From assembly GCA_964346815.1 (NCBI GenBank), contig CAYFWF010000035.1, positions 45,973-109,972 on the forward strand: a stretch of DNA of 64,000 nucleotides, written 5' to 3'. Below the pieces are notes generated by a model that worked only from the letters and a program-made list of their open reading frames with translations, made no database searches and had not been told where the DNA came from. Below are positions 1-7,879 of the stretch, in pieces. The position numbers and the translations under genes are program-made. The DNA is from CAYFWF01 sp964346815 (GTDB lineage: Bacteria; Acidobacteriota; Aminicenantia; Aminicenantales; Aminicenantaceae). The first letter of the stretch is position 1. Every line of letters begins with the position of its first letter.

Positions 1-161
1 GGAATATCGAGTCAGCCGACCGGGTCGAAATCAAAGCGGCGGGCAGGATCAACGGCAATGTCAACACCGGAAAAATTGTGATCGACGAAGGATCAATCTT
101 CCATGGGCAGGTCAGGATGTCAAAGGAATCGCAAGGATATATCGAATCTCCTCATAAGTGA
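1..161 (+). CDS. Bactofilin C-terminus (partial, 5' end outside window)
   Basis: An open frame runs from the left edge to the TGA at 159-161. It encodes about 52 residues with no start codon in the window. The short alternating hydrophobic/polar turns (VEIKAAGRINGNV, KIVIDEGSIFHGQV) match the right-handed beta-helix repeats at the end of bactofilins, which polymerise into cytoskeletal filaments and often organise cell-wall or envelope structures. The following gene starts inside the stop codon (GTGA at 158-161), which suggests translational coupling. Only the last repeats are visible, so the subfamily cannot be named. Confidence 0.6.
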   Translation, partial: NIESADRVEIKAAGRINGNVNTGKIVIDEGSIFHGQVRMSKESQGYIESPHK

Positions 162-508
162 AAAAGCCAGATCAAATGAATGAAGAACTCGAGGTCTTGA
201 ATGCCATCCTTAAAGAAACCCAAGAGACGAAGCAGTTGCTGAAAGAGATAAAAACCACCATCGCCGGAATCGCAAAAAAAATTCTTCCCGAGAAGCCGCC
301 AGAAGAATTGATATTGAAAGGAGGACCGGTTGCTGAAATCACTGTTTACTCTCCCGAGAAGCTCGAAGAATGGATGAGCATATTTGAAAAAAAAGGACTC
401 AGGGTCGAGTTTTCCGAGCCTTCGACGAGTGGTCGGAATTATTTTGCCAAAATATGGGGGTACTTGGAGAAACCGATCGGTCGAGAAGAAGAAGAGATAG
501 AGTCATAG
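158..508 (+). CDS. Hypothetical coiled-coil protein coupled to bactofilin
   Basis: A 116-residue protein with no family I recognise. Residues 7-45 are rich in Glu, Lys and Leu with heptad-like spacing, so the N-terminus is probably a coiled coil. Residues 58-105 look like a small mixed alpha/beta domain, and the C-terminus is strongly acidic (EEEEIES). No signal peptide or membrane segment is seen, so it is probably cytoplasmic. The GTG start at 158 overlaps the bactofilin stop. An ATG at 176 is an alternative that would remove six residues. The coupling suggests it works with the bactofilin, but that is inference from position only. Confidence 0.55.
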   Translation: MKKPDQMNEELEVLNAILKETQETKQLLKEIKTTIAGIAKKILPEKPPEELILKGGPVAEITVYSPEKLEEWMSIFEKKGLRVEFSEPSTSGRNYFAKIWGYLEKPIGREEEEIES

Positions 509-591
509 ATATGAATTTATATTTTCAAAATCGGAGAAACAATCTCGACTAAACATATGAAGCAAGAAGCCAACTCCAGAAGGGGAAGAGA

Positions 592-831
592 ATGACGCCT
601 GTTTGGGAAAGAAAAATAAGCCGCACAAAAAAAATTCTTATGGGAATACCTCTGACATTGATTCTCGTTGTGGTGAATGGTGTGTTGTTTAGCTGGCTCG
701 TTCATGTCTTGCATGCCGTATTCACCGATGCTCTGGATCATATGTCTCTATTCGAATGGGCCGAGAAATTGTTCTTTTTGGCAAAAAACGCTTTGGATAA
801 AATTTTAGAGCTCATTTCTGTTTCTCTTTAA
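592..831 (+). CDS. Small hypothetical membrane protein
   Basis: A 79-residue protein preceded by a purine-rich ribosome-binding site (AGAAGGGGAAGAG) directly upstream of ATG 592, the main argument that it is real. After a basic N-terminus (KISRTKK) there is one hydrophobic segment at about residues 17-42, then an amphipathic C-terminal helix. No family recognised. It lies 80 bases after the coiled-coil gene on the same strand and may belong to that unit. Confidence 0.5.
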   Translation: MTPVWERKISRTKKILMGIPLTLILVVVNGVLFSWLVHVLHAVFTDALDHMSLFEWAEKLFFLAKNALDKILELISVSL

Positions 832-898
832 GATTCAAGATTGAGGGGGGGGCATCAATAGAGTCCAGAATATTGACTTTACTGGTAAAATGAGCAAC

Positions 899-918
899 TT
901 ATGTAAGTAACTACATAA
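899..918. promoter_or_regulatory. Palindromic operator-like site
   Basis: TTATGTA and TACATAA are perfect reverse complements separated by six bases (AGTAAC). The site is AT-rich and sits 9 bases before a start codon whose peptide begins like a MarR-family protein. Such palindromes are typical autoregulatory sites of MarR-type dimers. A TTGACT hexamer lies 20 bases upstream, but no good -10 box is obvious. Function is inferred. Confidence 0.3.
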
Positions 919-926
919 ATAATGCT

Positions 927-1028
927 ATGGATTTCATCGAAGAACTTGGTTATCTCGCCATTTTTAAAAAATTGAATTATGAATGGCTCGAGAGACACTT
1001 AATGATTTGGCTCGACTTTTTTATTTAA
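927..1028 (+). pseudogene. Possible MarR-type regulator remnant
   Basis: A 33-codon frame starts MDFIEELGYLAI, which resembles how many MarR-family regulators begin (from memory). The resemblance stops after about 12 residues and the frame ends at TAA 1026-1028. No downstream winged-helix sequence can be read in any frame. The palindrome at 899-918 is where such a regulator would bind. This could be a decayed regulator or chance similarity. Confidence 0.22.
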
Positions 1029-1312
1029 ATTGTGATTGGAATGAGATACTCCTTGAAAATTTAAATCGAGTTCGTTTCATTCACCTCGAATTGTCCCCCT
1101 ATTTCATGGAAACGTAGCGTCCATGTGTCATCGTTATGTTCCGATCCCGGTATCCGTTCGACTCCGAATCGTTTTCTCCTCAATTCGCTTGAATGCCGAT
1201 AAAACTGGCACCGAAATGAAATTCTTACTAATAAATAGATCTTTTGGTAATATAAATACTTTCCTGAGAGAGCAGAGGGTATTTTGATTTAAGCAGTTAT
1301 CAGGAGGGAAAC

Positions 1313-1525
1313 ATGAAAAAAGTCCTGTTCTGTATAGTACTGATCGGAGTTTTTCTTTCCTCCTCCTGCCTGAAAAAGCCAGCAAATGAAGAAAGGATCT
1401 GGCTCGATATCGAGCCTGGCCTCTTTGCTAATGGAAAAACGTACACCCGTGAAACGGATGAGGAGACAGGATACAGATTTTTCAAACGATGCCGTATCAT
1501 ATGGAGCGAGAAAAAAATGCCATAG
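1313..1525 (+). CDS. Small lipoprotein, unknown function
   Basis: A 70-residue protein with a lipoprotein signal: basic MKK, hydrophobic core VLFCIVLIGVFLS, then lipobox SSSC with the acylated Cys near residue 20. The mature part is only about 50 residues and matches nothing I know. A strong ribosome-binding site (AGGAGGG) lies 7 bases before the ATG, which supports translation. It precedes a glycosyltransferase by 70 bases on the same strand. Confidence 0.55.
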   Translation: MKKVLFCIVLIGVFLSSSCLKKPANEERIWLDIEPGLFANGKTYTRETDEETGYRFFKRCRIIWSEKKMP

Positions 1526-1597
1526 TCATAATAAGATGTGAGGTGTTTTCTCTTTGTTTCGTTTGTGCTGCGGTTATGATAAAGTAAAAAAGATTTT

Positions 1598-2392
1598 ATG
1601 AAACAACTGTTGACTGCTATCATCCCTTGCAAAAACGAAGAGAAGAACATCCGCCCTTGTATTGAATCGGTGTTGGGTGTTTCAGACGAAATCCTTGTCG
1701 CCGATTCAGGTTCTACAGACCGCACAATGGAAATTGCGAGGGAATACAAGTGCCGCATCATCGAGAGGGAATACATTTATTCTGCCGATTTCAAGAACTG
1801 GGCGATTCCTCAAGCAAGACATGAATGGATTCTTCTGGTGGATGCAGACGAGAGAGTCACTCCAGAACTTTCTAAAGAAATCACACAACTTTTACAGCAA
1901 GAGCCTGAACATGATGGATACATCATCTACCGAAGAAACTATATATTCGGTCATGAGGTGAAGCGCAGCGGCTGGGGAACCGATAAAGTTTTAAGGCTGT
2001 TCAAGCGCGATCTTTCAAGATATAAAGATATGAGGGTGCATTCGGAGGTCATCGTCGAGACCGGCAATGTGGGAAGGCTCAAAGGAAAGCTGGAACATTA
2101 CACCTATTGGACGTTCGGACAGATTTTGGAAAAGTACGAAAGATATGCCTCCTGGGCAGCTGAAGATCTCAGGGATCAGGGGAGGAAAGCGGGCTTTCTG
2201 CATTTGACCTGTGTGCCTCTATGGAGATTCATCAGGCAGTATGTGATCCAGCGAGGATTTCTGGACGGCATTCCAGGCCTCATTGTCTGTACTCTTTCCA
2301 TGTATTATGTTTTTCTGAAATACTCGAAGCTCTGGGCCTTCCGGCATGGATTGAAACAGCCGAATCCAGAAAAGTATAGGGATCAGAAATAA
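1598..2392 (+). CDS. Glycosyltransferase family 2 (WaaE/KdtX-like)
   Basis: 264 residues, a usual length for WaaE-type enzymes that add a hexose to the lipopolysaccharide core. It has the GT-A nucleotide-sugar fold: AIIPCKNEE at 8-16, VADSGSTDRT near 34-43, and the metal-binding DXD-like motif LLVDADE near 80-86. The C-terminal part carries the ENIC/KSxG-type stretch (RSGWGTDKVLRLFKR) and a hydrophobic region (IPGLIVCTLSMYYVFLKY) that would lie at the inner membrane. It converges with a heptosyltransferase-like gene whose end is two bases away, and both fit LPS assembly. No good ribosome-binding site is visible before ATG 1598. Sugar specificity cannot be read from sequence. Confidence 0.8.
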   Translation: MKQLLTAIIPCKNEEKNIRPCIESVLGVSDEILVADSGSTDRTMEIAREYKCRIIEREYIYSADFKNWAIPQARHEWILLVDADERVTPELSKEITQLLQQEPEHDGYIIYRRNYIFGHEVKRSGWGTDKVLRLFKRDLSRYKDMRVHSEVIVETGNVGRLKGKLEHYTYWTFGQILEKYERYASWAAEDLRDQGRKAGFLHLTCVPLWRFIRQYVIQRGFLDGIPGLIVCTLSMYYVFLKYSKLWAFRHGLKQPNPEKYRDQK

Positions 2393-2393
2393 T

Positions 2394-3386
2394 TCAGAAA
2401 GCTTTTATGGCTCGATACACATCAGCCACTCCAATTCCCTTCATGCATTTGATCTCATCAAACATGCACGATTTCTGGGTACAAGGTCTACAATCCATAT
2501 TCAGTTGAAGGATTGTCACTTTTTCCTTCCGGTAGGGTCCGCTGACTTCAGGGATATTGGGGCCAAAAAGTGTCACAATGGGAGTTCTCGTCAAGGAGGC
2601 AAGTTGGAGGGGGCCTGAATCTGCTCCGAAATAGACATCCGAATGTGCGATCAAGAAAAGGATCTCTTTAATCGAAATTCTGCCTGTGAAGTCAAAGACA
2701 TCGAACTGATCTTGAAGATATCGTCCTCTTCTCTCTTCCTCTTCTCCTTTTCCGATCAGGAAGATGTGCCAATCATCTCGTTTCAAATCCTTGATCAGCG
2801 AGGCAAAATTTTCTAAACCCCAATCTCTGAATCTCTTTTTGGCACCCACATGGATGACCACCTTTTTGTGTAAATCCGACACTTGTCTTATATTGTTGGA
2901 TACATGCGCTTCGCTGATTTTGATTTCTGGATAAAACGGGATTTTTTGGATGTCGATTCCCAGCGGTGCAAGAAGTCTTGCTTGGTTGGCTACCGAATGG
3001 GAAAAGCGTTTTTCGATTTTTCTGGGCACCAACCGATTATAGGCCCAATTCCGGTTCGGAGTTTGGTAACCGATTCTGTTTTTTGCGCCGCTCAGATAAG
3101 ATAGAAGCGCACTCCTCGGTCCAGAGTGAAAATCGATGACAGTTGGGAACCTCATTTTTTTTATTTTTCTTCTGTATTGAAGAATTTCTTTGAGTCTCAT
3201 ATGATCGGGTACAGTGATCACTTCCTTTACTCCAGGAATGATCTCGGCGGTTTCTCGAAATCTTCGCTCCACTAAATAATAGATTTCATCCTCGGGAAAA
3301 TTTACCTTGTACAGCAGGACAGAAGGGATAGTGAACACAATATCTCCCAGCAGTCTCAGTCGGATAAACAGGATTCTGTTGTCCAT
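2394..3386 (-). CDS. Glycosyltransferase family 9 (ADP-heptose:LPS heptosyltransferase-like)
   Basis: 330 residues. GT9 features are the N-terminal ILFIRLRLLGDIVFTIPSV, a central VVIHVGAKKRFRDWGLENF (start of the donor-binding half) and FFGADSGPLQLASLTRTPIVTLFGP-type sequence with the D-SG-x-H/Q region near 255-275. GT9 enzymes add heptose or related sugars to the LPS inner core on the cytoplasmic face. Near the C-terminus Cys residues occur in RPCTQKSCMFDEIKCM, as in WaaF/RfaQ homologues. The start has an AGGA motif 8 bases upstream. It is convergent with the GT2 gene, so the two are not one operon. Confidence 0.82.
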   Translation of the reverse strand: MDNRILFIRLRLLGDIVFTIPSVLLYKVNFPEDEIYYLVERRFRETAEIIPGVKEVITVPDHMRLKEILQYRRKIKKMRFPTVIDFHSGPRSALLSYLSGAKNRIGYQTPNRNWAYNRLVPRKIEKRFSHSVANQARLLAPLGIDIQKIPFYPEIKISEAHVSNNIRQVSDLHKKVVIHVGAKKRFRDWGLENFASLIKDLKRDDWHIFLIGKGEEEERRGRYLQDQFDVFDFTGRISIKEILFLIAHSDVYFGADSGPLQLASLTRTPIVTLFGPNIPEVSGPYRKEKVTILQLNMDCRPCTQKSCMFDEIKCMKGIGVADVYRAIKAF

Positions 3387-3438
3387 CGATTCATCCTGAA
3401 AAAATCCAGTTCAAAATTCTCTCACGTTCTGAAAGACC

Positions 3439-3465
3439 TGTCAATTTTCGTGGGACGCGGCGATC
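3439..3465 (+). repeat. Degenerate copy of dispersed TGTCAT…GCGGCGATC repeat
   Basis: TGTCAATTTTCG followed by ACGCGGCGATC resembles the left arm of the repeat at 49655-49680 with several changes. The right arm is not visible, so this would be a half copy in the intergenic space. Confidence 0.35.
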
Positions 3466-3521
3466 GGTTTCTCCTTCAAGTTGACTTCGTATTTTGCCTT
3501 TGGTATATAGTCCTTCTTTAA

Positions 3522-5921
3522 ATGGCTCCCATGAAAATCAGATTCATCTCTTTTTTAACCGTTCTGTTGCTGTCCTTCCCCAACATTCTTCCTGCCCAGA
3601 AGGAAGAGCCGTCGAATATCAGCGTATTCGTTTTTCCCCCTTTTTATATTGAATCACTTCCCGGTGCTTACTTCTATCCGACTTTTTTTGAAAATTTTGC
3701 GCCTGACACAACCGTTCTTATCGAGGAAAATAACGGCTTCTCCCTAATTGATGCCCCCCGTGTGTATTTCGAAGGAGACTCATACACAGACTTCAACTGG
3801 TCTTTGAACGGCTTCACTATCGATTCTGCACTCCAGAGCGGCGCTCCCTCTGTTCTCCTTCCCCTTTCTTCAATAAATCAGTATGAACTTCGAGGAGAAT
3901 CCCCTCTTCACCGGGATTACGGATTGAATTTTGTTTCGGCCAGTCCCAGAGAAAATTTTTTCAAGCTGTGCATTTCCAATGTGTGGCCCCATATGGGGAG
4001 CTTCGTTACGGGCGCGACTGATTTTGTCAGCCCTCACCCGACTTCAAAAGAGAGAAGCCCATTCCTTTATTCGGAGCGGAGAAAAATCTTGTCCAACTAT
4101 TTTGTGGATTTAGCCCTCGGTCAAAAATTCAGAAGCTCCGCATTATCCTTGTGGTTGACTTATTTTGACATTGAAAGGCAGTTCAATGACTTCACCGTCT
4201 TGGATGAGACTTTCAAGGAAAATGGGGAGCTTTTTCTTGTAAAATCCGAATTCCAAAAAGCAATCGAGGATGGATTTTTAGGGATCACGGCTGTCTATAA
4301 TGTCCATTCGAGAGATAGGGATAAAGCGGAGCTGGGACGGCTTCCCCAAGAGACTTTCGATAAAGACAGAAAATCCTTTTTTTCTGGTTTTCATCTGAAG
4401 CAAAAAAGATTCCATCTCAGATTTTCTTACTCCTATGAAAAGGAGAATTTGGCTCCTTCTCAATCGAATTTTCTCAAAGATTTGAAGGACAATGACGGCG
4501 AAGGTTTTTTCCCTTTCGAAAAGTGGGGTTCGTTTTCTGGGAATGTTTTCAAGCTTACATTAAGCGATGCCTATCCATTGGAACAATATATCGATACTGA
4601 GATCAGGCTCTTTGCCGATTTCAAATATACGAAGATCAAAGGAAATGAAGAAGCATTTGATTTTAATCCTATCAGTTTCGATCGGTCTCCCTACCTGGTT
4701 CTCCTATGGGAGGAGGGAGAGGAGTACAGCAACAGCAATGCCTTTGCGAGAGCTGGGACCATATTCCAGGCTTCTCTGTCTGAGGATTTAATTGCGTATA
4801 CAAAACTTCTTCTCCAGTATTCTTCGCTTCGATTCTTTGATTCGGAAAACAACCTGTCATCTCTGGCATTCGGCTATGACCTGGGAATACGGTTTACGAA
4901 GAACAGCTTCGATGCTCTGGTGGCCTACGAGCGGATGCCTTATGAAATCGGAGAAAACGTGAATGTTTTCTTAGAAAAAAGAAGACCTTGGGGAACCTTT
5001 CATTTTTGGAGTGACAGCAATAAAGACCTCCATTACCAAGCAGGGGAAGAAGGAGGTGTGTTCGGCTTTACAGGAGGGCCGTTCCATTCGCTCGATGAGG
5101 AGATCGCCACTCCCTTCAAGAAAAGATTACTCCTGAGTTTTTCGACAAGGCTTTCCGAGAAATTCAGCTTGAATGCAAAAAGTATTCTGAAGACTATCAG
5201 CAACAACTTTTGGATAACATTCGAAGATGAAAATGGATTTTATGAAACAGTGAAAGATAAAGAGCTTTATTTTTACTCAGAACCATTCACCGATTATTCC
5301 CTTTCCAACTCCAGTTTCGATGATGACCCCTTTTATTTCCAATTTCTGCTGCATATCCGAGGCCGGGAGGCACAAAAATGGTTCTTCTCTTTTTCTTTTT
5401 TAGCGCAGATAGGGATGGGCTATGCGGCGTTCGGCAACGGACCTGGAGCAAATGATATCGGCCTTCTGGATGAAAGCCAGGCGAAGCCAAATACGTGGAT
5501 CAACGGGTATGGAAGGGTGGATGGGGACCGGGCATTTGTGGGAAAATTGTATTTTGGATTCTATCTAGCAAAGAATCTTTTTATGGCTATGAATATCAAA
5601 TATCGAGATGGAAATCCTTTTGCCTTTATCGGCTCCACTTATGGCCATAACCAGTGGGTGTTTTTCCTTGAAACCATCCAGGCTGAAAATAAAAAAGGGA
5701 TTAAAGGCGGGCCGAGAGAAGACTATCTCACAGATGTGAGTATTAAAATGAGATATGATTTTCTTGTTTCTGATGCGAAAATCAGTATATTCGGAGGGGT
5801 GTTTAACCTGTTTGATTTTGGAAGCGAGCTGTCAGAATATGTTTTTTCAGGGGGTAAACGGTATTCCAATGAACTTCAAATACCCAGGAGTATCAGGGCC
5901 GGAATTGGCATTGAATTTTGA
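3522..5921 (+). CDS. TonB-dependent-receptor-like outer membrane beta-barrel
   Basis: 799 residues. A signal peptide (FISFLTVLLLSFPNILPAQ) is followed by a short plug-like region (FNWSLNGFTIDSAL… PLSSINQYEL, about 90-130) that resembles the plug of TonB receptors. From about residue 150 the sequence alternates aromatic beta-strands and polar loops to the end. The last residues (RAGIGIEF) end in Phe, the usual Bam recognition signal. No carboxypeptidase-like N-terminal domain and no clear TonB box are seen, so energy coupling is uncertain. Likely role: passage of a glycan or chelate across the outer membrane. ATG 3531 is an alternative start. The next 560 bases are non-coding and hold a repeat element. 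Confidence 0.65.
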   Translation: MAPMKIRFISFLTVLLLSFPNILPAQKEEPSNISVFVFPPFYIESLPGAYFYPTFFENFAPDTTVLIEENNGFSLIDAPRVYFEGDSYTDFNWSLNGFTIDSALQSGAPSVLLPLSSINQYELRGESPLHRDYGLNFVSASPRENFFKLCISNVWPHMGSFVTGATDFVSPHPTSKERSPFLYSERRKILSNYFVDLALGQKFRSSALSLWLTYFDIERQFNDFTVLDETFKENGELFLVKSEFQKAIEDGFLGITAVYNVHSRDRDKAELGRLPQETFDKDRKSFFSGFHLKQKRFHLRFSYSYEKENLAPSQSNFLKDLKDNDGEGFFPFEKWGSFSGNVFKLTLSDAYPLEQYIDTEIRLFADFKYTKIKGNEEAFDFNPISFDRSPYLVLLWEEGEEYSNSNAFARAGTIFQASLSEDLIAYTKLLLQYSSLRFFDSENNLSSLAFGYDLGIRFTKNSFDALVAYERMPYEIGENVNVFLEKRRPWGTFHFWSDSNKDLHYQAGEEGGVFGFTGGPFHSLDEEIATPFKKRLLLSFSTRLSEKFSLNAKSILKTISNNFWITFEDENGFYETVKDKELYFYSEPFTDYSLSNSSFDDDPFYFQFLLHIRGREAQKWFFSFSFLAQIGMGYAAFGNGPGANDIGLLDESQAKPNTWINGYGRVDGDRAFVGKLYFGFYLAKNLFMAMNIKYRDGNPFAFIGSTYGHNQWVFFLETIQAENKKGIKGGPREDYLTDVSIKMRYDFLVSDAKISIFGGVFNLFDFGSELSEYVFSGGKRYSNELQIPRSIRAGIGIEF

Positions 5922-5950
5922 ACCTCTGTTTCCTGTCATGGAATGAAACC

Positions 5951-6446
5951 ATTATATATAGTAGGATTTGTCCCAAAGTGACGGGAATGAGGTATCGTCT
6001 TAAGGAGCAGGGAAATGTCTCCGCTCTAGTTCAGATATTTAACGCCATTCCTTCACCGTCCTTCTCGGTGCCTGCAGAACTGCGCATGATCCATCCAAAC
6101 CTTTGGACTTTATCCTCTATTTATCCGACTCTTAAACCTTTGGAATCGTTGTGTTCAATACATCCTCGGCGTCCGACAAGGTCGGATTCCCTCGAAAGAC
6201 AACAGCGTTTGGAGAAACGCTGTTGGAGGTTCCAAGGGGGTATGTCCCCTTGGTCGCAGGGCGAAGCCCGAGAAGGGGAGGCAGGGAGCACAGCGAGCGT
6301 TGGAAGGGGGAAGTCAGTTCCCTCTCCAAGGAGGTTCGGCAAGGCTGGGTTAGGTTGGGTCGGAATCTTCAATGCCGCTCCGACATCACCCTGCTCCTTT
6401 ATTCCGATTTTATTTCCCTTCACTTTGGGACAACCTCATATAATAA
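5951..6446. mobile_element. MITE-like non-coding element with long terminal inverted repeats
   Basis: The left end (5951-6035) and the reverse complement of the right end (6375-6446) align over about 70 bases. The core TTGTCCCAAAGTGA at 5968-5981 is identical to the complement of 6420-6433, and AAGGAGCAGGG at 6002-6012 is identical to the complement of 6389-6399. The spacing between the two identical blocks is exactly 20 bases on both sides. A related end occurs alone at 63821-63855. No transposase lies inside; open frames in this GC-richer stretch match no protein I know. Either a miniature transposable element or a large structured RNA closed by a long stem. Target duplications could not be defined. 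Confidence 0.6.
6171..6329. other. Cluster of tandem hairpins inside the repeat element
   Basis: Successive stem-loops fill 160 bases: GTCCGAC/GTCGGAT (6171-6187), AACAGCGTTT/AAACGCTGTT with a 4-base loop (6201-6224), CCAAGGGG/CCCCTTGG (6232-6253), GGGC/GCCC (6259-6269), and TTGGA…TCCAA enclosing GGGAA/TTCCC (6300-6329). The stems differ in sequence, so this is not a tandem repeat or CRISPR. Such packed hairpins suggest selection for RNA or single-strand DNA structure. Strand of any transcript is unknown. Confidence 0.5.
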
Positions 6447-6485
6447 ATAAATGAAGTAAGGATATTTTCAAAGAGGAGAGAAGTT

Positions 6486-7844
6486 ATGAAGAAAAAATAC
6501 ACCCGACGGGATTTTATCAGAACAAGCGCTGCAGCAGGCGCTGGCTTAGCTCTGGACGGAATATTAACCTCCAGTGCTGAAAGACAACAGAAGCTGACGA
6601 GCCTCCCTCCATCAAAAAAAATTGCTTCGCCTATGGAAAAGGTGCGGATCGGGTTTATCGGTGTCGGAGGGATGGGCATGGCCCATGTAGGGAATCTGTT
6701 GAAGATAGAAGGAGCAGAGCTTCGTGCGGTGTGCGACATCGTCGAGTGGAAAGTCGAAAGAGTCCAGGCGATGTGTCAGGCAGCCGGAAAGCCAAGACCC
6801 GAAGGATATACCCGCGGCGAGCATGATTTCAAAAGGATGTGCGAGCGGGATGATCTCGATCTTGTCTACAGCGCCACTCCTTGGCGGTGGCATGTGCCCA
6901 TGTGTCTGGAAGCCATGAACACAGGAAAACATGCTGCGGTGGAGGTCCCGGCAGCCATCACCATCGAGGAATGCTGGAATCTTGTGGAGACATCCGAGAA
7001 AACGGGTAAGTACTGCATCATGATGGAGAACTGCAACTACGACAGGGTCGAGATGATGATCTTGAACATGGTGAAAAAAGGGATACTGGGTGAGCTGCTG
7101 CATGCTGAGTGTGGTTATCTGCATGACTTGAGAGCTGTCAAGCACGATCTCCTGGGTGAAGGGGTCTGGCGTCGGGACCATTCGATGAAACGAAATGGTG
7201 ATCTGTATCCCACCCATGGGCTCGGACCGGTGGCGCAGTGCATGGATATCAACCGAGGCAATCAATTTGATTATCTTGTCTCCATGGGTTCCAAGACCAG
7301 GGGTTTGCATCTTTATGCTGTGGAGCGATTTGGCCCTGACAGCCCTCAGGCCAAAGAAGAGTACATGTTGGACGATGTGGTTACCACTTTGATCCGGACA
7401 AAACAAGAAGAGACCATAGTGGTGCAGCATGACACAAGCTCTCCGCGGCCTTACAGCCGAGATATCTTGGTGCAGGGGACAAAGGGGATCGTGAGAAAGT
7501 ACCCTCGTCCTCTGATCTATATAGAAGGAAGGAGCACTCCCCACCGTTGGGAAGAAAATTTGGAGTACAGGAAAGAGTTCGATCATCCGATCTGGACCCA
7601 ACTGAAAGAAAAAAGCAGAGGAGCCGGACACGGAGGAATGGATTTCATAGAAGACTACAGGCTGATCGATGCTCTTCTGAACGGCCGGGAGCCTGATATG
7701 GATGTCTATGATGCTGCTGCCATCAGTGCGGTCTCTGAACTGAGCGAGCGTTCCATCTCCCTTGGCAGCAAGCCGCTCTCCTTTCCGGATTTCACTCGAG
7801 GAATGTGGAAAAAACCACGAGAGCTTCAGGTTATGCAGGTCTAA
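6486..7844 (+). CDS. GH109-like NAD-dependent glycosidase, Tat-exported (Gfo/Idh/MocA fold)
   Basis: 452 residues. The Tat signal TRRDFIRT lies at 6-13. A Rossmann NAD site (RIGFIGVGGMGMAHV) is near 57-71. The motif NGDLYPTHGLGPVAQ near 235-250 is characteristic of family GH109, alpha-N-acetylgalactosaminidases that work by transient oxidation at C3 using bound NAD, beta-elimination, and re-reduction. The His in the THG motif is part of the active site in that family. It probably acts in the periplasm with its NAD cofactor loaded before Tat export. A good ribosome-binding site (AGAGGAGAGAAG) precedes ATG 6486. It stands alone just downstream of the repeat element. Substrate is inferred from the family. 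Confidence 0.82.
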   Translation: MKKKYTRRDFIRTSAAAGAGLALDGILTSSAERQQKLTSLPPSKKIASPMEKVRIGFIGVGGMGMAHVGNLLKIEGAELRAVCDIVEWKVERVQAMCQAAGKPRPEGYTRGEHDFKRMCERDDLDLVYSATPWRWHVPMCLEAMNTGKHAAVEVPAAITIEECWNLVETSEKTGKYCIMMENCNYDRVEMMILNMVKKGILGELLHAECGYLHDLRAVKHDLLGEGVWRRDHSMKRNGDLYPTHGLGPVAQCMDINRGNQFDYLVSMGSKTRGLHLYAVERFGPDSPQAKEEYMLDDVVTTLIRTKQEETIVVQHDTSSPRPYSRDILVQGTKGIVRKYPRPLIYIEGRSTPHRWEENLEYRKEFDHPIWTQLKEKSRGAGHGGMDFIEDYRLIDALLNGREPDMDVYDAAAISAVSELSERSISLGSKPLSFPDFTRGMWKKPRELQVMQV

Positions 7845-7879
7845 GCGTGAACAAGAGCAGCGTGTTGTTCAGGATTCGG

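Larger units (their letters stand above)
832..1312 (+). other. 480-bp intergenic region with a palindrome and a possible regulator remnant
   Basis: No full gene is supported. It holds a G-run at 845-852, a TTGACT hexamer at 873-878 (possible -35), a perfect 7-bp inverted repeat (899-918) and a short frame at 927-1028 that begins like a MarR regulator. The rest is AT-rich sequence without clear coding or RNA structure. The ribosome-binding site of the next small lipoprotein (AGGAGGGAAAC) lies at its right end. Confidence 0.5.

Noticed and set aside
6150..6360. CRISPR array
   Set aside because: Hairpins differ in sequence and there is no constant repeat or regular spacer.
5918..6454. A 178-codon plus frame and several others across the repeat element
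   Set aside because: Open because the element is GC-rich and palindromic; translations have no recognisable domain and overlap hairpin arms.
6612..7631. A 339-codon minus-strand open frame
   Set aside because: It lies fully inside the GH109-like gene on the opposite strand; the plus frame has Tat and NAD motifs and a ribosome-binding site, the minus one has none.
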